A stretch of 60,367 bases of DNA from UMGS1908 sp964432825 (lineage in GTDB: Bacteria; Bacillota; Clostridia; Christensenellales; UBA1242). Within the stretch, counting starts at the first letter, position 1. Each line of letters starts with the position of its first letter. The notes beneath the pieces are model-generated. The model worked only from the letters and a program-made list of their open reading frames with translations, did not search any database and was not told the origin of the DNA. Location of the stretch: assembly GCA_964432825.1 (NCBI GenBank), contig CAYSOX010000008.1:1-60367 (forward strand), in the 5' to 3' direction. Shown here one piece after another: positions 27,469 to 35,438 of this stretch. A program made the translations under genes and the position numbers.

Positions 27469-27642
27469 CCGATTTGTGTGTTTTGTCTTTGAAAATCTAA
27501 ACAACCTAACTATAAAGTGTCAAAACGAAGAAAAGCAGAACTTAAGTTTTTAACATTTAAAAGGTGCTTTTTCGTGGAATCCGATTTGTGTGTTTTGTTT
27601 TTGAAAATCCGAACAAAGCAACTATAAAGTGTCGAAATGGAG
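27469..27642. repeat. Pair of 62-bp direct repeats
   Basis: Segments 27469-27530 and 27581-27642 both begin CCGATTTGTGTGTTTTGT and end near ACTATAAAGTGTC, with about 85% identity by eye. They are 112 bp apart and contain no open frame. Confidence 0.75.
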
Positions 27643-27734
27643 AGAGTAAGTGGAAATTATTATATATTAATGTTACTTATTATTATAAAATTTATTCCCA
27701 ATTTATAGGGGTGAATATTATCCGTCTCACAAAT

Positions 27735-27759
27735 CCGCCACAACCCGTGGCGGTTTTTT
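27735..27759 (+). terminator. Strong rho-independent terminator
   Basis: CCGCCAC/GTGGCGG with a 5-base loop followed by TTTTTT. It may end the hydrogenase transcript or a short RNA made from the repeat region. Confidence 0.85.
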
Positions 27760-27897
27760 ATGTGCAATATATATTTATTTTTCCTTGTTACAATTTCAGA
27801 TAACTTCATTATGCTTTTTGTATAATTTTCGACAAAATGTTTAATTTTTTGCATATTGTGAGTCGATTTAACCAAACTAACAATAAGGAGAAAGTGG

Positions 27898-28587
27898 ATG
27901 AGTAAAAGGAAGGAATCTAGTGTAAAAATATTAGGTGTGGTAATCTCTAATGCCATTTTATTTATTTTGGAAATAATTACGATTTGTTTAATTATAAAAA
28001 CCAATAAGGTTAAGGCTTTGCTTTATTATACCGATTTAAGCAATGCATTTTCTTTGGTGGTGTCGGGCATTATGGTGGCGGGTGGTGTGGTTGCAATATG
28101 TAAAAAATCACCTCATATTCCAAAGTGGATTGTGGAACTTAGGTTCGTTTCTGCAACAATGCTTGTTATAACCTTCACTATTGTAATATGTTTTTTAGCA
28201 CCATGGTTTGGCATAAAGGGATATATCACATTTTTGTTTGAAGGGTCTATGCTTTTTAGTCACACGCTTTGCCCACTATTTTCAACCCTTTCACTTTTTA
28301 CCATAGAAAGGGGGATGGTTGAAAAAATCAAATCGACCACTTATGTGTTGTATCCCACGCTGGGTTACGGGTTGACCATTTTAATATTAAACATTTTAGG
28401 TGTGGTGGTGGGGCCCTATCCATTTTTTATGGTAAACCACTTTCATTGGGCGATTATTACAATTTGGTGTATGGGAATTTTACTGTGGTGTTATTTGATG
28501 TCGCTTTCTATATGGGTGGTCGCCCATAAAAGAAAATATTTTTATCTTTCTCGAAAATTTGAAATTCCAGCCGATAGTTATCTTTAA
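27898..28587 (+). CDS. Six-helix membrane protein (Pr6Pr-like)
   Basis: This 229-residue protein has about six hydrophobic helices. It shows a recurring pattern of Firmicutes membrane proteins of this size: YYTDLSNAFSLVVSG after the first helix, FVSATMLVITFTIVICFLAP in the middle, SHTLCPLFS in a loop and GPYPFFMVNHFHW before the last helix. I associate this with the Pr6Pr-type family of unknown function, from memory. An AAGGAGAAAG SD lies upstream of the ATG. It is not in an operon with a recognisable partner. The conserved His residues in loops might bind a ligand or metal, which is speculation. Confidence 0.65.
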   Translation: MSKRKESSVKILGVVISNAILFILEIITICLIIKTNKVKALLYYTDLSNAFSLVVSGIMVAGGVVAICKKSPHIPKWIVELRFVSATMLVITFTIVICFLAPWFGIKGYITFLFEGSMLFSHTLCPLFSTLSLFTIERGMVEKIKSTTYVLYPTLGYGLTILILNILGVVVGPYPFFMVNHFHWAIITIWCMGILLWCYLMSLSIWVVAHKRKYFYLSRKFEIPADSYL

Positions 28588-29221
28588 TAACTGAGTTGTT
28601 TATGTTTTTTACTCTCAGTCGACAAAAATTTATGCTGTTTAATAGGTTTCCTAAAAAAATAAGAGTTTACCAATAATTTATGTGAAAGCAATAGTTTGTT
28701 AATTTTAAAGGTGTTAACGAGTGTTTTGAGGCAAAACTACTTTTATTAAAATATGTTTTTGTTACAAAAATTGGCTTTTACCACTTTAAAAAATAGCGAA
28801 TGTTGGGTTTTAACAATTTTATAAAAAACATTTCAGATGGTTTAATTTTTTAACTAGTTTATAAAAATATTTAGATAATTTTTGTCTTTATAACTTTTTA
28901 AAACATTTTAGATGATATTGGTTTTGTCTCATTTTTAAAATGTATTAGAGGATGATAGAGGGTTGTGATAGCGTACCTATTTTAAGTTGACCTAAAAACT
29001 ACAGAGAGGTGGAGCAATTTCCTCCTTAAAATTTATTTAAGAAAATTACGGAGACGCAACAGTTTTCATCCTTTTAGAATTTTATTCAAAAGGGGGTACA
29101 TTTTCCACCTCTTTAAGTTATTCTATAAGCCTTTGGGTATATTCCTCACCATCTTAAAAATTTTTGAATATACTTATAGTGATAGTCCAACGATTATCTA
29201 ATTTTTTTAAGGAGATAAAAT
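28588..29221. other. AT-rich intergenic region
   Basis: No gene is seen. Weak repeats of a motif like AAACATTTCAGATGGTTT appear between about 28825 and 28925. The last 15 bases carry a TAAGGAG SD for the DUF11 gene. Confidence 0.4.
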
Positions 29222-30079
29222 ATGCCAACGCAAATAAACAATACAGCAAGTGCGACTTATAGATATGGAGAAAATGGAAGTGCAAGTGCAACAAGTAACG
29301 TTGCATCCACCTCATTATTATCACAATATCAATTAAGTGCAACTAAAACCGCAGGAATTACCACTTTTAGACCGGGTGAAAACATTCCGTTTGTTGTTCA
29401 GGTAAAAAATAGTGGGACGTCACCGCTTTATGCTGTTACACTAAAGGATGATTTAGGGGCGGGAAATTTAAACTTTGTTGAGGGAAGTGCCTTCGTTTTA
29501 AGAAACAATGTTTTAACCCCTATAACTCCGACGGTGGATGGAAATGGGTTGTCGGTTGAGGTTGCGGACGAACTAGGTGCTGGAGGGGAACTTTCGGTGC
29601 TGTATACGGCAAGGGTTGACGAAAATTTGTCAGGCGATGTGGATGATATTCAAAATACTGCAACATTTACCGCACAAGGAGTTCGAGGTGGTACATTAAT
29701 TTCGGATACACCAACGGTAGATGCTACCATAACTCGCGAAGATTATGCATCAATTGAGATGACCAAGGCGGTAAGTTCTGAGCAGATTACGGCAGGTGTT
29801 CCCTTTGATTATGTTATCACGCTTGAAAACAATGGTAACACTTCGGCAACTAATGTTGTGGTTACCGATACGCTTCCGGACGGATTTACAATAAACTCAA
29901 TCACAAGTGTTAGTGGTGGAACAACTACCACATTTACAACCGATGATTATAGTTTGGATACGGGAACAAATACGCTTACACTTCCAAGTGCATCGTCCAG
30001 CCTTGCAATAACCGTTCCAGAAAGAGGTGATGCTGGTGGAAACACTACAACAATCACTATAAATGGTCAAATAGATTAA
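29222..30079 (+). CDS. DUF11-repeat protein without a visible signal peptide
   Basis: This 285-residue, Thr/Asn/Gly-rich beta protein contains two DUF11-type domains, at about 40-165 (TAGITTFRPGENIPFVVQVK) and about 170-275 (KAVSSEQITAGVPFDYVITL). DUF11 modules normally occur in secreted or surface proteins. Here the N-terminus (MPTQINNTASATYRYGENGS) has no signal peptide or TM helix, and there is no sorting motif. The start is secure: AAGGAG lies 8 bases upstream and stops lie just behind. It may leave the cell by another route, coat a spore or act inside. Codon use resembles that of neighbours. It is alone between intergenic regions. Confidence 0.8.
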   Translation: MPTQINNTASATYRYGENGSASATSNVASTSLLSQYQLSATKTAGITTFRPGENIPFVVQVKNSGTSPLYAVTLKDDLGAGNLNFVEGSAFVLRNNVLTPITPTVDGNGLSVEVADELGAGGELSVLYTARVDENLSGDVDDIQNTATFTAQGVRGGTLISDTPTVDATITREDYASIEMTKAVSSEQITAGVPFDYVITLENNGNTSATNVVVTDTLPDGFTINSITSVSGGTTTTFTTDDYSLDTGTNTLTLPSASSSLAITVPERGDAGGNTTTITINGQID

Positions 30080-30203
30080 ATCATCAATGCGAGTTTTAAA
30101 TAATACAAAATTAAAAATATTTAATAAAAGCCACAATTAGTTTTGGATATTGCCACAATTTGTGATAAAATGACTATGTATAAATTGTGAGAGGGATACT
30201 TTT

Positions 30204-32468
30204 ATGGAAAAAGAAGTGGAACAATTTTTATTAAGTTTGCATGCAAAATATGGTAATTGGTATAAAGGAGATAGTGTGGTTCCGGGATTTACGGAGTCGC
30301 TATATCCTTATACCAATATTTTTAGTCCTATAGAAATTAATGGCTTAACCATAAAAAATAGAGTTGTTATGGGTCCTATGGGAAACATCAATATGTGTGA
30401 TGAAACGGGGCGACCAAATCAAAAAATGTTGGATTATTTTGAAGAGCGAGCATCGGGCGGTGTTGGGCTTATCACCACGGGGCTTATTCCTATGTCGCAC
30501 GGAATAGACCCAACAGTAACTGAGAAAAATAATTTGACCTATTTTCCGCGTATAGATGGTTCAAGAACGGTTCTATCGGGGTGGAAAGATTTGGTTTACA
30601 CTTGCCATAATCACGATGCAAAAGTGTTTGTTCAACTATCTGCGGGGCTTGGAAGAGTGGGGAGTCCGGAGTGCCTAATTAAAAAGCATAAACTTCCAGT
30701 AAGTGCATCGCTAAACCCTAATTTTTACATAAATCAAATCCCTTGCGTAAGGCTTAGTGATTGCAAAATAGATAAAATTATAAAAAATATTGCGAATGCA
30801 AGTGTTGATGCAAAAGAATGTGGATTTGATGGGGTTTATCTTCATGCACACGAGGGCTATTTGATTGAGCAATTATCTAATCGAGCCTTCAATCGTCGAA
30901 AACTAAGTAGATATCGAAACTATCAAGCCTTTGGAATAAAATTAATTAAAGAGATTCGCAAAAAAGTGGGTGCAAATTACCCTATTATGTATCGAATGGA
31001 CTTATCTTTGGCACTTAACTCAACGTATGGATCAAGAATGGAGTCTGAAAAGGCTTTAAAAAAGTTTAAAAATGAAAGGCGAATAACCGAAACACTTGAA
31101 TATATGCAAAATTTGGTTCGAGCAGGGGTGGATGCTTTTGATGTCGACCTTGGTTGCTATGATAATTGGTGGCTTCCACATCCTCCCGCAAGTATGCCTC
31201 CGGGATGCTTTTTGGATGTGTCGCGAATGGTTAAAAACTTCTTTGATGACAATAATATTTTGTCGAATGTGGGCAAAAAGGTGCCTGTTGTGGCGGTTGG
31301 AAAACTCGGGTATCCCGATATGGCAGAAAAAGCCCTACGCGATGGTTGGTGTGATATGATTATGCTTGCAAGACCACTTCTTGCCGACCCTGAGTGGTGC
31401 AATAAAGCCTTTGCGGGTGATGTTGAGAGAATTACTCCGTGTATTGGTTGCCACGAAGGTTGCATAAAGGAGTTTGTGAATGGCGGGCATCCGCAATGTG
31501 CGGTTAATCCAAGATGTGGCTTTGAAGATAGTTTATCCAAAGATATTCCACCCGCTTCTAGTCAAAAAAATGTTTTGGTGATAGGCGCTGGGCCTAGTGG
31601 AATAACGGCAAGCGAGGTGCTAATAAAACGCGGGCATAAAGTAACCCTTGTAGACAAGGCAAAAAAGATTTGCTCAACGCTTGATATTGTGGGTAAACCT
31701 AAGTTTAAATATGAAATAATGAATTACAAAAAGCATCTTGAAAACACGGTCGCTTTGTTGAAGAAAAATTCTAATTTTACACTAAAATTAAATACCGAAA
31801 TAAAGTCGGATAGTGACTTTGAAAAGTATGATTGCATTATGGTTGCGGTTGGTTCAAAATCTATTCGACCAGGAATAGAAGACAAAGAATTAACCAAACT
31901 TATTTCGGTAGATGAAGTTTTAAAAAATCCAGATATATTAAAGGATGCAACCGATGTCGTAATTTTGGGCGGTGGCGAAAGTGGTTGTGAAGCCGCCTTA
32001 TTTATAAAAGGCGAACTAAACACAAATGTTACCGTTGTTGAGGCGGGAAAGTATTTGATGGCATCGGCATGTACTGCAAATAGAGGGCATATTTTACACT
32101 ATATGCAAGAAGAGGGTGTTGTGGTGCATAATATGTCAAAACTCAAATGCATAAACGATGACGGAACAATCACTATATATAAAAATATAAATAAAAATGT
32201 TCCAAATCCGTATAACACATGGAATCCTGTTTTGCCAAATAATGTAAAAAACCCATTTGAAAAACCAATTCAAGAAGAGTTGGAGCAGGTTCGAGTAGAT
32301 GCAGACTTTTTGGTGTATGCATATGGCAGAATCCCAAATGGTGGGTTATATGCCGAACTTGTGAAAAATCATTCGGCAAAAGAAATTTATAACATTGGGG
32401 ATAGTGTTGCAGTAGGAAAGATTTTCCAAGCCGTAAAGTCGGCATACAACAAGGCGCGCAATGTATAA
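30204..32468 (+). CDS. Old-yellow-enzyme family FMN/FAD/[4Fe-4S] oxidoreductase, second paralogue
   Basis: This 754-residue enzyme has the same domain order as the enzyme at 1719-3767. An FMN TIM barrel (about 30-430, IEINGLTIKNRVVMGPMGN) carries LHAHEGYLIEQL. A [4Fe-4S] site follows, CIGCHEGC plus the Cys pair in HPQCAVNPRCG. Then come an FAD domain (VIGAGPSGITASEVL) and a second dinucleotide fold (VILGGGESGCEAALF). Where relatives have a YGGSxxNR segment, this protein has NRRKLSRYRNYQAFG, so its active-site rim differs. It carries about 70 extra residues relative to the first paralogue, mainly at the N-terminus and within the barrel. Reaction is unassigned: reduction of an activated double bond or the reverse. 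It is a single-gene unit followed by two terminators. Confidence 0.87.
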   Translation: MEKEVEQFLLSLHAKYGNWYKGDSVVPGFTESLYPYTNIFSPIEINGLTIKNRVVMGPMGNINMCDETGRPNQKMLDYFEERASGGVGLITTGLIPMSHGIDPTVTEKNNLTYFPRIDGSRTVLSGWKDLVYTCHNHDAKVFVQLSAGLGRVGSPECLIKKHKLPVSASLNPNFYINQIPCVRLSDCKIDKIIKNIANASVDAKECGFDGVYLHAHEGYLIEQLSNRAFNRRKLSRYRNYQAFGIKLIKEIRKKVGANYPIMYRMDLSLALNSTYGSRMESEKALKKFKNERRITETLEYMQNLVRAGVDAFDVDLGCYDNWWLPHPPASMPPGCFLDVSRMVKNFFDDNNILSNVGKKVPVVAVGKLGYPDMAEKALRDGWCDMIMLARPLLADPEWCNKAFAGDVERITPCIGCHEGCIKEFVNGGHPQCAVNPRCGFEDSLSKDIPPASSQKNVLVIGAGPSGITASEVLIKRGHKVTLVDKAKKICSTLDIVGKPKFKYEIMNYKKHLENTVALLKKNSNFTLKLNTEIKSDSDFEKYDCIMVAVGSKSIRPGIEDKELTKLISVDEVLKNPDILKDATDVVILGGGESGCEAALFIKGELNTNVTVVEAGKYLMASACTANRGHILHYMQEEGVVVHNMSKLKCINDDGTITIYKNINKNVPNPYNTWNPVLPNNVKNPFEKPIQEELEQVRVDADFLVYAYGRIPNGGLYAELVKNHSAKEIYNIGDSVAVGKIFQAVKSAYNKARNV

Positions 32469-32481
32469 AATTAAACAACAA

Positions 32482-32532
32482 AAAAGTAGGATAGTGCAAT
32501 TGGAGTTTTTCAATTTTCTATCCTACTTTTAT
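32482..32532 (+). terminator. Rho-independent terminator 1
   Basis: A 13-bp perfect stem, AAAAGTAGGATAG/CTATCCTACTTTT, begins 13 bases after the oxidoreductase stop. Confidence 0.85.
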
Positions 32533-32544
32533 TGTTAAAGAAAA

Positions 32545-32577
32545 CCACGGGTTTGCTTCATTTACCCGTGGATTTTT
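32545..32577 (+). terminator. Rho-independent terminator 2
   Basis: CCACGGGT/ACCCGTGG with an 11-base loop and a following T-run, placed in tandem behind the first terminator. Confidence 0.8.
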
Positions 32578-32804
32578 ATTTTTTATAATCGTCTTGATTT
32601 TGCAAATTGGTTTGCTTCTGCAATTTTTGTTTTTAACTATTGTTTAAAAATAAGCAATTTTTGAATTGTTGAAACTATTTAAGAGGAGTTTTTAGGGCGG
32701 TTTTGAAATAAGTTGTTTTTACTCCGCAAAAATAAAATCCATTTTATGTTTGCATCTGCTTTCGGTATGATTACAATATAGAAGGTGCTTTTATGGTTGG
32801 TTTT

Positions 32805-33647
32805 TTATAAGTCTTTAATAATTTCTGAGCGTTTTGCCTCATATTCTTCTTTGGTTATAAGGTCTTTTTCATACATTGTCTTTAGTGATTTTAGTTTGTC
32901 TTCAGCGGTTTCAGGTTTAGTGTCGGATGTTTCATGGCTTATATCTTTTCCGCGGGAAATATCCTCGGTTAGATTGACCATTCGTTTGCCCTCAATTCTC
33001 TTTAACACCGCATTTGTTATGATTACATATAGAAGGGCTAATACAAATAGAACTACCATAAGTTTAGAACCCAAAATTTCAAGGTTGTCGTTGATTTTCA
33101 ATTCGCCATTTACGGTTGTTATACAGCACATAAAGAAGGTCACATAAAAGTCTACAAAAAGGTGGCTTGCATACATAATTACTTGAATAGGCAGATAGGT
33201 TTTTCGGTATTTTGCAATGGTTGATGCAATGGTTGATGCGGTAACAAATTGGATGGAAATGATAGCACTTACTTTAAAGAATCTCAATATTCCAATCATT
33301 GCCTTGCTACCTTCTTCGTCGGTTAAAGTTTCGTCGCCTGCAAGTTTATAGATGCGTTGTATTTGGAAAATGCAGATAACCCAAAGGACACAAACTACAA
33401 AAATTAATCCTAAAAATACATAACTTAAAATTTTAAAGTCGTTGTTTTCAAGTCGTCTAATCCATGGACAGGCAAGTAAACAACATCCACAAATGGTGGC
33501 AATTGAGGCAATTAACACAAGTAGTCCAGAAGAGAATGTTAAAACTTCGCTGAACGCCAAAACCAAAAGCGAAAGTGCTACAAGAAGTCCGATAATGGCG
33601 ATTGTCTGAATGGATTTGTAAATTTTTTCTTTGTTTTTGATGCTCAT
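32805..33647 (-). CDS. Membrane protein with C-terminal SHOCT domain
   Basis: This 280-residue protein has six probable TM helices spread over residues 12-215 and a cytoplasmic tail. The tail ends in KTMYEKDLITKEEYEAKRSE, a clear SHOCT (short C-terminal) domain. SHOCT segments occur at the ends of many otherwise unrelated bacterial proteins and are thought to mediate oligomerisation or interaction. The N-terminal hydrophobic part is not recognisable. An AGGAG SD precedes the ATG. The gene faces the oxidoreductase convergently across the tandem terminators. There is no neighbour to suggest a role. Confidence 0.78.
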   Translation of the reverse strand: MSIKNKEKIYKSIQTIAIIGLLVALSLLVLAFSEVLTFSSGLLVLIASIATICGCCLLACPWIRRLENNDFKILSYVFLGLIFVVCVLWVICIFQIQRIYKLAGDETLTDEEGSKAMIGILRFFKVSAIISIQFVTASTIASTIAKYRKTYLPIQVIMYASHLFVDFYVTFFMCCITTVNGELKINDNLEILGSKLMVVLFVLALLYVIITNAVLKRIEGKRMVNLTEDISRGKDISHETSDTKPETAEDKLKSLKTMYEKDLITKEEYEAKRSEIIKDL

Positions 33648-33879
33648 AATAAATCTCCTATTAAATATTTTGATATTTTAATATATTCATTATATACCGC
33701 ACTTTAGAAAAAAATCAAACAATAAAATCAAAATTTAAAAATTGGCAAAAAAATAGGCGAGTAAATATTGCATTTACTCAGCCTTAATTTGACTATATTC
33801 ATAACTTAAAGCCCTAAAACAAAAGCAAAACTAATTTGTTTGCGGGACTCAAACTAAAGTTATTAAGTAGTCTGCTTGT

Positions 33880-34023
33880 TTATTCCTTTGTAAATTCGTT
33901 ATTAGCACAAGATGGGCAGGGTGGCATTTTGTCATGCTTTCCAAGGTCTACATGTGTTCCGCAATTGGTACAACTGTAGGTGCCATATCCCGGCTTTTCA
34001 CCAGTTTTTACAATTCCGCTCAT
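33880..34023 (-). CDS. Small zinc-ribbon protein, 47 residues
   Basis: This very short gene encodes one zinc ribbon: CTNCG at residues 18-22 and CPSC at 36-39, with the intervening GTHVDLGKHDKMPPC. CxxC-x14-CxxC spacing and the PPCPSC turn are as in small rubredoxin-like or zinc-ribbon proteins widespread in Firmicutes. A perfect AGGAGGT lies 7 bases before the ATG and the frame ends in TAA, so it is well supported despite its size. It lies upstream of and divergent from the str operon promoter, about 170 bases away. The metal could be Zn or Fe; its role is unknown. Confidence 0.8.
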   Translation of the reverse strand: MSGIVKTGEKPGYGTYSCTNCGTHVDLGKHDKMPPCPSCANNEFTKE

Positions 34024-34194
34024 ATTTTACCTCCAATTATTTGGGTGTGATAAATTTTCTCGAGAATTTCATCACTAATATTAGGATGTAAAACTTGGGC
34101 GAATATTATTCATTTTTTATCGAACATACGAAAGACTTTTGGTTATTTTGCACAAATTTTTCAACTTTTTTTTGCAAAATGACGGCAAAAGATA

Positions 34195-34223
34195 TTGACA
34201 AGCCGAATTGGGTGTGTTAAAAT
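34195..34223 (+). promoter_or_regulatory. Consensus promoter of the str operon
   Basis: Perfect TTGACA, a 17-base spacer and TAAAAT. It leaves a leader of about 150 bases before rpsL. Confidence 0.85.
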
Positions 34224-34381
34224 ATTGCACGAAGCGTGGTTTGACCTCGCTTTAATGTATTGAAAAAATTATAATAAACAGGTGTGCGTTTAAAGTAGTT
34301 TTTTGCAATATTAATTGAATCCTCTAATGGGTTGAACAGAGAATTCAGCATTTTTACTTATTAATTAGGAGGTAGAAGTTA

Positions 34382-34753
34382 ATGCCAACCACCCAACAGT
34401 TGATTAGACATGGTAGAGAAAAACAAACCGTAAAGCCAAAATGTCCAATCCTAGAAAGAAATCCACAAAAGCGTGGGGTATGCCTATCTGTAACTACAAC
34501 ATCTCCAAAGAAGCCAAACTCAGCACTTAGAAAAATTGCAAGAGTTAGACTTTCTAATAAGATGGAAGGTACAGTTTATATCCCAGGTATCGGTCACAAC
34601 TTACAAGAGCACTCTGTAGTTTTGATTCGTGGGGGTAGAGTTAAGGATCTTCCTGGTGTTCGTTATCACATCGTTCGTGGTACACTGGATACAGCAGGTG
34701 TTAAAGATCGTAAGCAAGCCAGAAGTAAATATGGCGCAAAAAGACCTAAATAG
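34382..34753 (+). CDS. rpsL: 30S ribosomal protein S12
   Basis: This 123-residue S12 protein sits at the decoding centre. The landmark PQKRGVC is followed by LSVTTTSPKKPNSALRK and later GHNLQEHSVVLIRGGRVKDLPGVRYH. The streptomycin-related lysines in PKKPNSA and RVKDLPG are present, so no rpsL-type resistance is predicted. The residues just before PKKPNSA differ from the common TRVYTTT, as in several Clostridia. A TAGGAGGTAGAAG SD lies upstream. It is the first gene of the str operon. Confidence 0.97.
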   Translation: MPTTQQLIRHGREKQTVKPKCPILERNPQKRGVCLSVTTTSPKKPNSALRKIARVRLSNKMEGTVYIPGIGHNLQEHSVVLIRGGRVKDLPGVRYHIVRGTLDTAGVKDRKQARSKYGAKRPK

Positions 34754-34795
34754 GTTGAATTCTAAATCAATTCCAAAATATTAAAGGAGGAAATT

Positions 34796-35266
34796 ATGTC
34801 AAGAAGAAATAAGGCTGCAGTTAGAGAAGTGTTACCAGATCCAATTTATGGTTCAACAGTTGTTACAAAACTTGTAAACCAAATTATGCTTGATGGTAAG
34901 CGTGAAACTGCACAAAAAATAGTTTATGGTGCATTTGAAATAGTTAAAGAAAAGATGAATCTTGAACCTATGGATGTATTTAACCAAGCACTAGAAAACA
35001 TTAAGCCTGTTCTAGAAGTTAAGGCTCGTCGTGTTGGTGGCGGTACATACCAAGTTCCAATCGAGGTAAGACCTAGCCGTCGTCAAACGTTAGCCCTTAG
35101 ATGGTTAGTTAATGCGACAAGAGCAAGAAACGAAAAGGGAACAGACGCTAGACTTGCTGCTGAAATTATGGATGCATACAACCAAAGTGGTGCTGCTTTC
35201 AAAAAGAAAGAAGAAGTGCATCGTATGGCAGAAGCAAACAAGGCATTTGCATCTTATCGTTGGTAA
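34796..35266 (+). CDS. rpsG: 30S ribosomal protein S7
   Basis: This 156-residue S7 protein initiates assembly of the 30S head and lines the E-site. Recognisable segments are YGSTVVTKLVNQIMLDGKR, RRVGGGTYQVPIEVRPSRR and ALRWLVNATRARNEKG. The C-terminus ends KKEEVHRMAEANKAFASYRW as expected. It begins 42 bases after rpsL with a strong AAAGGAGG SD. S7 often autoregulates the str operon by binding its mRNA; no specific site was identified here. Confidence 0.97.
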   Translation: MSRRNKAAVREVLPDPIYGSTVVTKLVNQIMLDGKRETAQKIVYGAFEIVKEKMNLEPMDVFNQALENIKPVLEVKARRVGGGTYQVPIEVRPSRRQTLALRWLVNATRARNEKGTDARLAAEIMDAYNQSGAAFKKKEEVHRMAEANKAFASYRW

Positions 35267-35323
35267 GATTTTGCTATTATTTGCAAAACAAAAACAAAAT
35301 TTACGCAAATTATGTAAAATCGT

Positions 35324-35352
35324 TTGCATTTTTGATGTCAATTTAATATAAT
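35324..35352 (+). promoter_or_regulatory. Candidate internal promoter before fusA
   Basis: TTGCAT and TATAAT with a 17-base spacer. The transcript would begin with an 8-bp perfect hairpin (ATTAGTGA/TCACTAAT, 35359-35378) and a second stem, TTGTTCT/AGAACAA (35381/35406). These may stabilise or regulate the fusA-tuf mRNA. Confidence 0.5.
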
Positions 35353-35438
35353 TTGTGTATTAGTGAATGGTCACTAATAATTGTTCTCAATTTGGAAACA
35401 ATTTAAGAACAAACGAAACTAATTAGGAGAATATATCT

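Larger units (their letters stand above)
27360..27897. other. Intergenic region with folded segment, direct repeat and terminator
   Basis: No gene is supported. Just after hydA, TTCTGCTC (27362) can pair with GAGCAGAA (27440), enclosing CGCC/GGCG helices. AAAACACACAAA (about 27425) can pair with TTTGTGTGTTTT (about 27473). A 62-bp direct repeat and a terminator follow; both are listed separately. Confidence 0.5.

Noticed and set aside
34496..34540. Streptomycin-resistance change in S12.
   Set aside because: The two resistance-linked lysines are present; the differences nearby are like natural variation in Clostridia.
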